A DNA stretch of 64,000 bases from Rebecca billardiae RCC1528 (Eukaryota > Haptophyta), in NCBI GenBank assembly GCA_965240325.2, contig OZ251233.1, positions 930,001 to 994,000 on the forward strand. Direction: 5' to 3'. A program made the translations under genes and the position numbers. Positions 1 to 9,936 of this stretch are shown piece after piece. Position 1 is the first letter of the stretch. Each line of letters starts with the position of its first letter. Under the pieces are notes generated by a model. The model worked only from the letters and a program-made list of their open reading frames with translations, had not been told where the DNA came from and made no database searches.

Positions 1-351
1 GGTGGCGCGGAGGCGGGCGGCGCGGAGGCGGGCGGCGCGGGCGAGCTGGCGCGCCGCCCGCCGCTCACCGTGGAGCGCTACCTGCGCGACGCGAGGTTCG
101 ACGCGCAGGAGGCGGTGGAGATGGGCCACGCCTGCGGCGGCGACGGGCGGCATGGCGGCGGCGGCGGCGGCGGCGGCAAGCGCGGCAAGGGCAAGAAGGG
201 GGCGCACCGGAGGGGGCCACACGCCACGGGCGGCGGCGGCGACGACGAGGACCCGATGGCGCGCTTCGCCGTGCCCGTCTCGGGCGGCGGCTTCCCCGGG
301 CAGCCGCGGCTTCCCGACCGGATGGTCGCGACGGGCCCGTCGATCGTGTAG
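1..351 (+). CDS. 3' end of an unknown protein-coding gene (partial)
   Basis: The first reading frame is open from the window edge to a TAG at 349-351, giving about 116 C-terminal residues. It holds a short non-repetitive stretch (PLTVERYLRDARFDAQEAVE), then Gly/His/Lys-rich low-complexity sequence, a DDEDP patch, and a final segment RMVATGPSIV. No family is recognised. The non-repetitive parts and the regular third-position GC fit real coding sequence, but the low-complexity middle could be open by chance. The upstream part lies outside the window. Confidence 0.45.
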   Translation, partial: GGAEAGGAEAGGAGELARRPPLTVERYLRDARFDAQEAVEMGHACGGDGRHGGGGGGGGKRGKGKKGAHRRGPHATGGGGDDEDPMARFAVPVSGGGFPGQPRLPDRMVATGPSIV

Positions 352-784
352 CCCGGCTCTGCGCGGCTGATTGCGCTCAGTGTCCTCGCGCGCGCGCGAA
401 GCAGCTGGCACGCCGCCCTGCCGGCGCGCGGGCAGCGCTTGCCGGCCGCGCGCGGGCAGCGCGAGCGGCCGCCCGCCGCGGCGCGGAACAGGCGCGAGGC
501 GGCGTGGATGGCGCCGAGATCGCACGGCCGGAGGGACGCGAGCACGCTCTCAACTAGAGCAGCCGGCAGGTCGGCCAGCTATCGCGCCACCTCGGCGTCC
601 CAGCCCCGCCGCCGGGGCCAGCGCCAGTGGGTCCGCCATTGAGCGGGTCCAGGGCCACCCTCGGCCGGCCCGCGCCAAATTTCAGCATCGGGCATACGTA
701 TCCTGCTTCTATCGTCCGATATTTCGCGAAAAGGCGCTATAAATTGTCACCACGCCGCCGCGACGATTCGTTCGGCCAACCGTG
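352..784. other. Intergenic region, with an antisense F-box-like remnant
   Basis: No plus-strand gene is supported here. On the minus strand a frame is open below an in-frame TAG at 579-581 and encodes, from about 575 down to 474, ADLPAALVESVLASL followed shortly by AIHAASRLFRAAA. This resembles the first helices of an F-box, but there is no start codon in frame and the rest is low complexity. I read it as a gene fragment. The last 100 bases are less GC-rich and would hold the promoter of the next gene. Confidence 0.35.
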
Positions 785-3700
785 ATGGCGGTGGCCCCCG
801 TGGAGCGCGCGCCATCTCCGCCGGGCAGGGCGAGCTCCTTCCTGGCGGAGCAGCTGCGCGTGCTGGCGGTGCGCGCGCTTGGCATCTTCGTGGCCGTCGC
901 CTGGTCCCAGTTCCTCGGCAGCCTCTTCGAGGTGGCGACTGAGGACGAGGCGCAGGCGGGCCGCATCGCCACGACCAGCGCGGTGTGCGCGACCAGCTAC
1001 GCGCTCGCCGCCTTCTCGCTGTACGTGTACGCGGGGCGCGGCGACGTGGATGGCGTGATCGTCGTGCTCGTCTCGGTCGGCGAGCTCGTCGCCGTCTCCT
1101 TCCGCGACCTCGCCGAGGAGTGCGTCGGCGTCCTCGACGCCGAGGTCCACGCCAACACAGGCCACATGGTGCGCGCGGCCGAGGCCGACTTTGCGACGGC
1201 GCTGGCGATCTTCGCGCTCGGCGTCGGGATCATCCTCGGGCTCTCGCACGCGCGCGCGCCGCGCACCTCGCCGCTCCTCCACGCCGCCCTCACCTCCGTC
1301 GAGATGGACGCGTTCGGCTTCTGCGCCGGCTGGGCGCTCAACGACGCTTGCTACCACGCTATCCTGCGCAACACGCGCGCCGAGGCGAACGGTGCGCGCG
1401 CGCCCGCACGCCGCCGCGCGGCTGGGCCCCGGGGGGCTGGGGCGGGCGGGCGGCGTGTGTGTGCGCGCGCGCGCGTGCGCGTGTGTGTGCCCCTCACGCC
1501 GCGCCACCGCCACCCCGCAATGTTCCTCCCCCTCCTCCTCCTCCTCCTCCTCCTCCTCCTCCTCCTCCCCTCTCTCTGCTGTGTGTGTGTGTGCGTGTGC
1601 GTGCGCGTGCTGCCCCGCCTCCGCGCGCCGTTGCGCCCGCCCTGCCCGCTGCCGCCCGCCTCCGACTGTGCTCACACCGACCCACGCCCGTGCCTGCTTT
1701 GCGCGCGCTCACTCACTGACTGATCACTCACTGACTGATCACTCACTGACTGATCACTCACTGACTGATCACGCACTGACTGATCACGCACTGACTGATC
1801 ACGCACTGCCTGGCCCGCCATCAGTCTGGGCTTGCTTTGTCTACTGCCTGCTGATGCTGCAGCTCGGCCAGGCGGCCATCCTGCGGGTGGGCCTGGCGCT
1901 GCACCGCCTCCCGCTCGGCTCGGCCACGCTCGACGTGCTCGAGCACCTGCACGGCCACGCGTGGGCGTTCGTGCTCGGCCTTGCGCTCGCGTACTGGCTG
2001 GGCGAGCTGCACGCGGCCGACGAGACGCGGCACCGGCGCTTCGGCTCGGCGGCGCTCGCGACGGCTCTCGGCATCGGCGTCGCGTGGCACGCGGCGCGCC
2101 GGCTGCGGCGCGCTGAGCGCGCCGTCTTCCCGAGTCTGGAGGCGCTGGTGCGAGCGCAGCCGCACGTGCGCTGGCCGCCGCTGCAGATCGACGGCGAGCA
2201 GCCTGGCGTGTGGCGCGTGCGCGCGCGCCGCGGCGACGGCGCGGCCGCGCGCGCGCCCGCCGCGGAGGGCTCGAGGGGCGGCGGCATGCGCGCGCTCGCG
2301 CGCATGCCCTCCTCACTCGGAGAGCTGCGCGCGCACGCGTCCGAGCTCGCGGGGCGCGTGCACTCGAAGCTGCTGCTCGCGGACGACGCCGACGCCGGCT
2401 CCGCCTACGCTCTCGTGGACGAGAGCTTGGGCGAGGCGCTGGCCAAGGTGAGGGCCGCGCCGCCGGGCGCGGTGCTCTGCTTCGAGATCGCCGAGCGGGG
2501 CGGCGCGGGGGACGGCGCGGCGCGGCGCGAGGAGACGAGTGGCGGCGCGCGCGGCGCGGGCGAGCACGACACGCCCGGTGCGTTGACGCCGCTGGGCCCG
2601 GGCGGCGGCGGCGCGGCGGCGCCGCGCGCGTCGCGCGCGCTCGTGCTCGTGCGCACGCCGGCCGGTCCGGGCGATGTCCTTGTGGTGCCGGTGCTGCGGC
2701 GCGCGGGCGGCTGGACGGCGTGGGAGCAGCAGGAGCGTGCGGTGCGCGCCGAGCTGCTGGGACTGGGCATGTCCTTCGTCGTGGGCTGGTCGTGGGAGGA
2801 GGCGTTCGACCGGCTGATCGAGCACGCCCACGCTGAGCGCCCCGCGCGCGCCGTGCTCGTCCGAGGCCTGTTCGCGCTGAGCTCGCTCGCAGCGTTCGGG
2901 GCGCTGTGCCGCCTGACGCGGTGGTACCGCGCGGCGGCGTGCGCGCACTTCATGCCCGGCGTGCGGCACGCGGTGGAGGCGGCGGCCGAGCCTGGCTCGG
3001 AGCACGGGGGTGGGGGGAGCACCGGCAGGGTCTCTTCACGGCACGCGCGCACGCAGCCGCACGCGCACGACACCGAGTTGGTGATGGGCGGCATGCGATA
3101 CGCACGCATGCATGATGACGACGGCGGCGAGGGCGGCGGCGAGGGCGGCGGCGCGAGCGACGCTGCTGCGGACGCGAGCGACGCCGCCGCCGCCACGCAC
3201 GCCGCCCCCCGCCAGCTGCTCAAGCCGCCCCCCGCCGGGCGCGAGGCCGGCAGCGCGCGCTCACACGAGCCCGACAGAGCGGCGCGCAGCGTGCGCTCGC
3301 CCAGCTCCGTCAGCACGCGCGATGGCTCTCACGATGGCGGCGACGACGACCGCGAGGAGGAGGAGGAGGAGGCTGAGGAGGGCGCGCAGGAGGCGCACCC
3401 GGCGGGGCGGGGCTCGGGCCGAGCGGCAGCCCGCGAGCAGCCGCGGCCCCCTGCCGGGCCGCATGCCGCCGAGCGCCCGCCCATCATTGCAGCCGACTGC
3501 TTTGGCCGGACCGCGGCGCGGCCGCCGACGCGCGACGAGTCTGCGGCCATGAACACAGCTGCGCTCGCGCGCGCGCGGCGCGCGCCGGCCGAGCGAGCGC
3601 GGCCGGGGCACGCCGAGGACCTGCTGGACGCGCGGCGCTCGCAGGTCAGCGCGGAGGTCGACCCCGAGGAAGGGCGCCCGGCGCAGCGGCTGCCGGCAGC

Positions 3701-4418
3701 AAGCCCCGGCGGCGCGGTGGGCGCGGCGGCAACGGCGGCGGCGCGCGCAGGCAGCTGCGCGCGCCTCCCACGCCCTCTCCGCCCGGGAGCGCCCGCGGGG
3801 CCTCTGCACCCCGGGAGGCCGGCGGGCGAGGCGCTCGCCTCGCCGCCGCGCCCGCCTCCGCTCAAGAGCGCGGCCTCCGACCTCGCGTACCGCTCGCTCT
3901 TCGGCGGCGACGAGGCGGAGCACGACGATGACCCGAGCTCGCCGCGCCCGCCGCCGCTCAAAAACGCGCGCTCCGATCTCGCGTACCATTCGCTCTTCGG
4001 CGGCGCCGAGGATCAGGAGGACAGCCCGCCGCTCAAGCCGCGCGGCGCCGCGGTGGGGCAGGCGCGCGAGCAGAGCTACGCCGCCTTTGGCCGCGCGCAC
4101 GGGCCCTCCTCCGCCGTCGAGGGCCTCAGCCCCACCGCCGAGCGCGGCATCGCCGCCTTCTTTGCCGTGCGCGCCTCGGGCGCCAACGGCGCGCCGCTGC
4201 GCACCGGCGGCGCGGAGGTGGACGTGCAGCTCAAGCGCGCGGCCGACGCGCCGGGCAGCGCCGGGGCGCCGCCCGAGGTGAGCGTGGTCGACACCGCCGA
4301 CGGCAGCTACCTGTGCACGTTCGTCCCCGAGCGGGTGGGCGCGCACGAGCTGCACGTGCGCGTCGAGGGCGAGCACGTGCGCGGCTCGCCCTTCCGCGTG
4401 TCCGTCGTCGTGCCGTGA
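785..4418 (+). CDS. Polytopic membrane protein with C-terminal filamin repeat (two exons)
   Basis: Exons are 785-1391 and 1825-4418 (1066 aa). The 433-base intron is GT-AG, phase 1, and its removal joins two hydrophobic frames. The N-terminal half has about eight predicted membrane segments, for example ATALAIFALGVGIILGL before the intron and WACFVYCLLMLQLGQAAI just after it. One more hydrophobic segment lies near codons 715-735. A long disordered Ala/Gly/Glu-rich region follows, with two copies of an RPPPLK..SDLAY.SLFGG motif around 3860-4010. The last 95 residues are a filamin/ABP280-type immunoglobulin repeat: a strand-rich stretch, DGSYLCTFVPERVG, and a closing GSPFRVSVVVP. Filamin repeats usually bind partner proteins or cytoskeleton, so a membrane-to-cytoskeleton link is plausible. 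The membrane half matches no family I recognise. Confidence 0.8.
1527..1808. repeat. Simple repeats inside intron 1 of the filamin-repeat gene
   Basis: The intron (1392-1824) contains a (CTC)n tract at about 1527-1568, GT-rich tracts on either side, and a 15-base tandem repeat at 1711-1808. The tandem unit is ACTCACTGACTGATC, with about 6.5 copies; the first four begin ACT and the later ones ACG. The tract continues open in one frame only because the unit length is a multiple of three. Confidence 0.85.
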
Positions 4419-4595
4419 CGCATGGGCCGATGGGGCGCGCAGGAGTCCCCGCGTCGCCGCGTGACATTTGCTGCGCTGATTATTATCTTATTACCAGTAG
4501 CTAAGTCAGTCGACAGTCGATCTGACTGCTCGGATAATAATAAGTCATCGCATCTATCATGAGAGTGTCGTCTGGATATACGTACTACGACTCGA
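4419..4595. other. Convergent 3' intergenic spacer
   Basis: This 177-base gap separates the ends of two convergent genes. It is clearly more AT-rich than its surroundings from about 4480 on (ATTATTATCTTATTACC), as expected for 3' untranslated and polyadenylation sequence. Nothing else is recognised. Confidence 0.4.
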
Positions 4596-5624
4596 TCAGG
4601 ACCGTACTAGCTGGCCCACCAAGCCAGCGGCCTGCTGCGCCTTCAAGTTCAACTTTGTCAAGCCCTTCAACTTGAACTGATTACTGTTCAAGACCATCAA
4701 GTCATCGATCATCGCGGCATCATCGACGCTGCTCCGGCTGCGCTGCACTTCGGCGCGACGCGCTCGCCACCTTAGAGGCCACTCCGGAAAGCACGCGTTG
4801 CGCAGCAAGCCCGAGAGAAATGCCAACGGCACGACTGGCTGAATCTGGCGCGCCTGGACGCGCGGCCCGAGCACGCCCTGGTTCAGGTCTTTGCAGCAGT
4901 GGCATCCGCCGAGCAGCTCGCACAGAGACTTCTCGTGTCTCTGGATGAGCCTGAGGCGGTTGGCGTCACGGTAGTAGGCCTGGCAGGCGAGATGCGGGGA
5001 GGTGTTCACCCTCTCGGCTTGCTGCTGCAGACGATGCAGGTGCGCGTCCCAGCCTTTCAGCAGCTTACCGCCCTGCTCGCGAAAGGCCACGAGGCAACCG
5101 CGCAGGTCCTGGTACAGCGCGTGCGTGCGGACCCAGCAGTCGACATCCATGGTCGGCAGGGACTCCCACACCCGCATCGTGAGGCAGCCCGAGCTCAGTT
5201 GGAGGAAGCGCTGGAACGCGTCCATGTCGCTCGAGTCTCTGCTCGAAAACAGCGAAGGGTCGATCCTCTCAAGGTGTCTTCCAAAGTTGCCCAGCCGCTG
5301 CATGCCGAACGAGAAGAGGGAGACATGGTAGCTGCAAGGGTCGCGCAGCGAGGCGATGACGAAATGGCGCTGCCTGTCTTCAAGGAACGAGGGCGCCCAC
5401 TCAGGCCTGATGGTCACCGCGGAGTGTGCCACAAGCGTCTCGCGAAACGACTCCGCACCGCGCCCAGAGATCTGGTTGGCCTTTGCTTGCCCCCGCGGTG
5501 TGAAGAGCGCCTTGAGCGTGGAGCCGCCACACTTGGGGATATGGTTGATCAGAAGGCGCGTGCGATTCCCGAACGTTGGCGGCGCCGCCAACGTCGCCAA
5601 CGCCACCGTCCACAGCAGCATCAT
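4596..5624 (-). CDS. Sulfotransferase-like, signal-anchored Golgi enzyme
   Basis: Single exon, 342 aa. From the chosen start the protein opens with a hydrophobic signal or anchor (MMLLWTVALATLAAPP). It is followed at residues 27-37 by NHIPKCGGSTL, the 5'-phosphosulfate-binding loop that binds PAPS in carbohydrate sulfotransferases. A 3'-phosphate-binding motif, SLRDPCSYHVSLF, lies at 92-104, with the Arg and Ser in the expected places. Such enzymes move sulfate from PAPS onto glycans in the Golgi lumen. A cysteine-rich patch (GCHCC) occurs toward the C terminus. An upstream in-frame ATG at 5714 would add 30 residues but would put a polar stretch before the signal, so 5624 is preferred. It is divergent from the DUF3422 gene. 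Confidence 0.8.
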   Translation of the reverse strand: MMLLWTVALATLAAPPTFGNRTRLLINHIPKCGGSTLKALFTPRGQAKANQISGRGAESFRETLVAHSAVTIRPEWAPSFLEDRQRHFVIASLRDPCSYHVSLFSFGMQRLGNFGRHLERIDPSLFSSRDSSDMDAFQRFLQLSSGCLTMRVWESLPTMDVDCWVRTHALYQDLRGCLVAFREQGGKLLKGWDAHLHRLQQQAERVNTSPHLACQAYYRDANRLRLIQRHEKSLCELLGGCHCCKDLNQGVLGPRVQARQIQPVVPLAFLSGLLRNACFPEWPLRWRARRAEVQRSRSSVDDAAMIDDLMVLNSNQFKLKGLTKLNLKAQQAAGLVGQLVRS

Positions 5625-5807
5625 TCTGTGGTGAACATGCCCCCTCCAAGAACAGCTCGTACCCGGCTCGGCAGCGGAGACCATCAAAAAGCGCCCGAGA
5701 CCTTCGTCTGTCATGAGAATCGCCGCCGTTGGGCGTGGGGCTGTGCCGGTGGGCGCGAACTTCGTCGCCATCGCCGACGGGGCAGGGCAGCTGCAGTCGA
5801 GCTTGCC
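5625..5807. promoter_or_regulatory. Divergent promoter region
   Basis: The 183 bases between the starts of the minus-strand sulfotransferase-like gene and the plus-strand DUF3422 gene must hold both promoters, or part of the sulfotransferase N terminus if its alternative start at 5714 is used. No TATA box or other defined element is evident. Confidence 0.4.
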
Positions 5808-7571
5808 ATGCTCTCGCGCAGCGCGTCCGCGCAGCGCGGGCTCCTGCGCCTCGCGTGGCCGCGCGGCCTCGCCACGGCGTCGCCGCGCGAGCACGAGCTG
5901 CGCGCCGAGATCAATGCGTTCACGCACCAGCGGCCATTCGAAAAGATGTCGCTCCCGGCCGTCGTGTCGAGCATCTCGCTCTCGCCCAAGGACGTGGTCA
6001 ACCTGGACGGCGTGCGCTGCCCGCTGCGCTCGACCGAGCCGGGCGGGCAGCACGACTACGAACGGGACTACGCGCACCTCGAGCGGCTGTGCAACTTCTT
6101 CATCGTCAACCCGCCGCCGTACGGCGCGGCGTTCTTCTCGGCGAATCTGGGCGGCGCGTGCCACCTGCGCTGGGAGCGGCACTCGGAGATGCAGACGTAC
6201 ACGTTCTACCGCAGGGCGAGCCCGGAGGACGTCGAGCGGCCGTTCGACGAGGAGCGCGTCGCCCTCTCCGCCCTCCCCGCCGACTGGCTCCGCTCGATGC
6301 CCGGCGCGCTCGTGAGCGCGACGCACTTTGCGGTCGTGGACCATACGCCTGAGGCGGGCGCGACGGAGCACGACGAGGCGCAGTTCCGCGAGGTGAAGCG
6401 GCTGCTCAACCACTACGGGCACATCACCGGCGCCGCGCTGCACTCGCGCGCCTTCCGCTGCTTCTCCGACTGGCGCGTCCACCCGGACGGCTTCAGCCGG
6501 ATCGTGCTGTACGCCATGCCGCGCGCGAACCGGATGGCGGCGGGCAAGGTGGTGCAGCGACTGACCGAGCTCGAGAAGTACCGCACGATGGCGATGATGG
6601 CGATGCCGCTCGCGCGCGACCTGGCGCCCGAGGTGGACCGGCTCTCGCGCGACCTGCAGCACGTCGTGGACGCCGTCGACGGGCTCGACGGCCGCGACGC
6701 CGCACTCACCGAGCAGCGCACTCTCCTGCACGAGCTGTGTGCAATCACCGCGCTCGCAGTCAAGCACCAGGCGGCGTCGAACATGCGCTTCTCCGCGTCG
6801 GAGGCGTACGCGCAGATCGTGGAGGACCGGCTCGAGGCGCTGCGCACCGAGCGGATCGACGGCGTGCCCAGCGTGCCCTCCTTCATCCTCGCCGCGACCC
6901 GGCCCGCGCTGCGCACCTGCCGCTCGGTCGCGCACAGGCTCGCGGAGGTGACGCGCGCATCGCAGCTCACCGCCGAGCTGATGCGCACGTCGCTCACGGT
7001 GCAGCAGCAGGCGGCGAGCGCGGAGCAGCTCGTCAAGATCGAGCAGACCGCGCGCACGCAGCTGCTGCTGCAAGAGTGCGTCGAGGGCCTCTCCGCCGTC
7101 GCCATCACCTACTACTGCCTCGGCTGCCTTGGCTATGTGGCCAAGTCGGCGGCGGCGCTCGGCGCGCTGCCCGCAGGCGCCTCGCCCGAGCTCGTGATCG
7201 GCGCGTCGGTGCCGTTCGTCGGGCTTGGCGTGTGGCGCAGCCTGCACGCCATGAAGCACGCCGTGCTGCACGGCGGCGCGGCGGGCGCGCACGGCGACGC
7301 GCAGGCGCCGGCCGCCGCGCCGCCGCCCCACGCGGCCGATGCTCGTGGCGGCGAGGGCGCTGCTAGTGCTGCCGGGACTCCGGGCGGCGGCGGCGAAGCC
7401 ACTGAGGCGCAGGGCAGCGCGCCCGGCCACGCCGCGCCGCTCGCGCGCTCCGCCCCCCGGCTGCCCCGCCGCCGGCTGAGCTTGAGAGAACGGAGCGCAT
7501 CCGCGGCCGCCGACTCCGCCGGCAGCCCGCGCTCGCGGACTGCTGGCCCGTCCCCACCAGCAGCACGATGA
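5808..7571 (+). CDS. DUF3422-family membrane-anchored protein, probably mitochondrial
   Basis: Single exon, 587 aa. The body matches the DUF3422 family, otherwise known to me from proteobacteria. An opening HELRAEINAFTHQRPFE resembles the family's N-terminal 'E.N.RPF' block. HSEMQTYTFYR follows, then RMAAGKVVQRLTELEKYRTM and the diagnostic long helical segment. Near the C terminus VEGLSAVAITYYCLGCLGYV and a second hydrophobic stretch (IGASVPFVGLGVW) form the family's two membrane helices. The function of the family is unknown. The first 25 residues are Arg/Ser/Ala-rich with no acids (MLSRSASAQRGLLRLAWPRG), like a mitochondrial presequence. The tail of about 100 residues is low-complexity Ala/Gly/Pro, not part of the family. 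A mitochondrial inner-membrane protein of alphaproteobacterial origin is the natural inference. Confidence 0.85.
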   Translation: MLSRSASAQRGLLRLAWPRGLATASPREHELRAEINAFTHQRPFEKMSLPAVVSSISLSPKDVVNLDGVRCPLRSTEPGGQHDYERDYAHLERLCNFFIVNPPPYGAAFFSANLGGACHLRWERHSEMQTYTFYRRASPEDVERPFDEERVALSALPADWLRSMPGALVSATHFAVVDHTPEAGATEHDEAQFREVKRLLNHYGHITGAALHSRAFRCFSDWRVHPDGFSRIVLYAMPRANRMAAGKVVQRLTELEKYRTMAMMAMPLARDLAPEVDRLSRDLQHVVDAVDGLDGRDAALTEQRTLLHELCAITALAVKHQAASNMRFSASEAYAQIVEDRLEALRTERIDGVPSVPSFILAATRPALRTCRSVAHRLAEVTRASQLTAELMRTSLTVQQQAASAEQLVKIEQTARTQLLLQECVEGLSAVAITYYCLGCLGYVAKSAAALGALPAGASPELVIGASVPFVGLGVWRSLHAMKHAVLHGGAAGAHGDAQAPAAAPPPHAADARGGEGAASAAGTPGGGGEATEAQGSAPGHAAPLARSAPRLPRRRLSLRERSASAAADSAGSPRSRTAGPSPPAAR

Positions 7572-7605
7572 CGAGCACTGCTCACATTGCGCGCGCGGGT
7601 ATGAT

Positions 7606-9203
7606 GGCCCGCGGTGCAGGGCGGAGCGCGCAGCGTGGAGCCCGCACCAGCGGGCCCGAACCACGTTTCAAAAAGATCTTTGATCAAGAAAAAAGGGACG
7701 GGGGGCGATTTTTTAGGGCTGGAGGAGACCGAGTTTCGATTTTGAGACTCCCTTACAGGTGCATTAGCGTCGAAAAAGGACGCGGCCGCCGTCTTGAATA
7801 GTGAACAGAGGAATCAACGAAACCCACGCCCAAGTGTGCCAGGCTGGGTACATTTTGTGGGTAGACTCTCGTTCATGTGTGATAGTTTGCCTCCGCCTTG
7901 ATGAATATGAACTTGGCTTCGCGGCGGTTGGTATCTAGAGTCTAAAACCCGCAAGCCTTATTGAAAATACCCGCGCAGCTATTCGTTGCCAGCCCATTCC
8001 ATAGTCACTGACTTACCGAGCTGGCGAGCTCAAAACCTGCCGCCGTCGCAAGGACGACGTGTGCAGGTTTCTTCGGGGGTGGCGAGCGCCGCGACGACTC
8101 ACTTGGTTGGTCCGGCAAGGGGGCGCTCGATGGGCAGGTGCGCGTGGCGAGTGCCGAGTGGCGCCTGGAGCGCGCGTCTGCGGCGGGTCCCGACGGCCGT
8201 CGACATCGCGTTCGTGCCCGCTCACTAGTCACTCCGCACGCCCCTGCCGCGCCCTGTCGATGCCTGCGCGGCCGGCCGCGCGGCCGCGCCGCCGCCGCCG
8301 CAGCCGCCGCCCTGTGTTCGGGCTCTCGCAAGCTCGGGGGCAGCGGCGCATGATGCCGGACTGATCGATCTCTGTCTCTGAGTCTCCGACTTCACCACAC
8401 GCCCCCCTTGCCATGCCTCTCCGCCAGGGTCTCCCAAAACTCTTCTTCAGAGCAGGCGCAAGTCGAACTCGGAACTGGCCGCGGCCCCGCGCGCCGTCGG
8501 CTCCCCGTGGCTGTCAGCTCCGCGTGGCCTGGGCGCCTGGCGTGCCCAGAGCTGGCCGTGCCTCTGCGACGCGTGCCGAGCCTGACCGAGGTGTGTCACC
8601 CCGTGCACGCGCGGCGCGCGCAAGCACCGGTGCTGCATGGCTGCTCGCACCGTGCTCCCTGGCTCGCGGTCAGTCAGCTAGGCCGCGTGGTGCCTGGTGT
8701 GCACGTAGAGTCGCGCTCATGCGTCGCTCACGCCTCGCGCCCGCCTGTCGGCCGTCGCGCAGGCGCGCAGGTCGAACCCTACTGACCTGCAGATCATCTA
8801 CTCCTGCGCTGCTGGCGTCGCGGCGACGACGGTCAGCGGCAGGCCCGAACGAACGGTCGAATCCGCGCGGTCCCGCGCCGTCCGGCTCCCTGGCTGTCAG
8901 TCAGCTCCGCCGGTGGCCTGGCGTGCAAGAGTCGCGCTCGTGCGTCGATCACGCCGAGTCGCATCCGCCTGTCGGCCGTCGCGCACGCGCAGGGGGTCAG
9001 GTAAGGGCCGTCTGTGATGAGGGCAGCTCGGCCGACGACCGACATCCACACTCGGCGCACGCCGGCGGCGGCGCGGCGCTGGGCGGCGCGCCGCTGGATG
9101 GAGTCTAGTTACACGTGTACGGGACGACTGCGACGGAGGGTGCACCGCCACCGCGGGCCCCGAACTACGTTCGTTCTACGGAAAAGGACCGCGGAACGCG
9201 GTC
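7606..9203 (+). mobile_element. Dispersed element, copy 1 (about 1.6 kb)
   Basis: The copy starts GGCCCGCGGTGCAGGGCGG and ends with a 17-base hairpin, GACCGCG-GAA-CGCGGTC. The first 160 bases, including AAAAAGATCTTTGATCAAG and GGAGGAGACCGAGTTTCG, recur at 11574 and 55577 and inverted ending at 61263 and 62882. The 3' part recurs inverted at 61266 onward. The interior is GC-rich with no convincing long gene, so the element looks non-autonomous. It begins 34 bases after the stop codon of the DUF3422 gene and its right end abuts an (AT)n tract; no clear target duplication is seen. Copy 5 (61266-62882) matches it along the whole length. The exact termini are inferred from where similarity between copies stops. 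Confidence 0.75.
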
Positions 9204-9212
9204 ATATATATC

Positions 9213-9275
<63 letters not shown>

Positions 9276-9400
9276 ATCTTGATGCGCGCGCGTTCGTCGA
9301 CACCAGGCCGCGCCAGACTGAGACGGTGCGTCGAGGCTCGACTTCGAGCTTCCGCTCGGCGATGGAGTGATGGGCGACTACGAGGGGGGGGGGGGGGGCG
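9204..9400. repeat. (AT)n tract and poly-G run
   Basis: A nearly pure AT dinucleotide tract occupies about 9216-9272 and a run of about 14 G lies near 9385. Between them a short GC-rich segment (GACGGTGCGTCGAG, then CTTCCGCTCGGCGATGGA) reappears near 19140-19170, so it is also a dispersed repeat fragment. Confidence 0.8.
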
Positions 9401-9558
9401 ACGGCGAGGAGCGCTGACGATCCTGGTGTTTGTCTCTGCTGCTCCGGATGATCTGCTGCTACAGCTTGCTGAGTGCTGACTCTGACGCTTGCCCGTTGCA
9501 TACGCCATACTCCACTTCGTTAATTTATTATAATATATTTGCTGTACGGTCGCTTTTA

Positions 9559-9607
9559 TTTAAAGCTGTGTTCACCAGAATATTATTCTGGTGAACACAG
9601 CTTTAAA
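9559..9607. repeat. Perfect 49-base palindrome (24-base arms)
   Basis: The sequence begins TTTAAAGCTGTGTTCACC, and the arm 9559-9582 is the exact reverse complement of 9584-9607, with a single central base. It sits in an AT-rich patch between GC-rich repeats. It could form a strong hairpin or cruciform, or be two joined ends of a small inverted-repeat element. Confidence 0.9.
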
Positions 9608-9936
9608 CAATTTTAATTCGTGACAAAGCCCTGGGAGACCCAGCTCCGACCCCCTTTAATTGGTGTGACGTACTGCTGAGCAAAGTAATACCGGAGTAGC
9701 AATACGAAGAATGAGGCCTCAAACGTTTTTTGACGAGGCACGCCTCGGGAATCGAGAACGCATGTCGTTACCTTTTTGAGCGCGCGCCATACGGATGTCG
9801 TTGCGATTCCCACCTATTTGTTGACGCTTTTCTACGACCATCCACCTCCCTTGACCATCCGCTCCCAAGTTGAGGAACCGCGACGATTGCTTTCGCCACC
9901 GGCGCCGCGTGCGCTCGGCACACACGATTGCGGAGT

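Noticed and set aside
1191-1824. Continuation of the filamin-gene frame upstream through the CTC and TCACTGAC repeats
   Set aside because: The frame is open only because of simple repeats. The hydrophobic coding frame up to 1391 is a different one, and a GT-AG intron joins the two correctly.
2448-2460. AAG|GTGAGG as a possible further donor in the filamin gene
   Set aside because: The frame continues with protein-like sequence and no matching acceptor improves it. The other introns here use GTGCG.
4596-7664. A single 1022-codon minus-strand frame covering both the sulfotransferase-like and DUF3422 loci
   Set aside because: Only its C-terminal 340 codons show a family. The upstream 600 codons are the antisense of the DUF3422 coding sequence and read as Arg/His-rich shadow typical of GC-rich genes.
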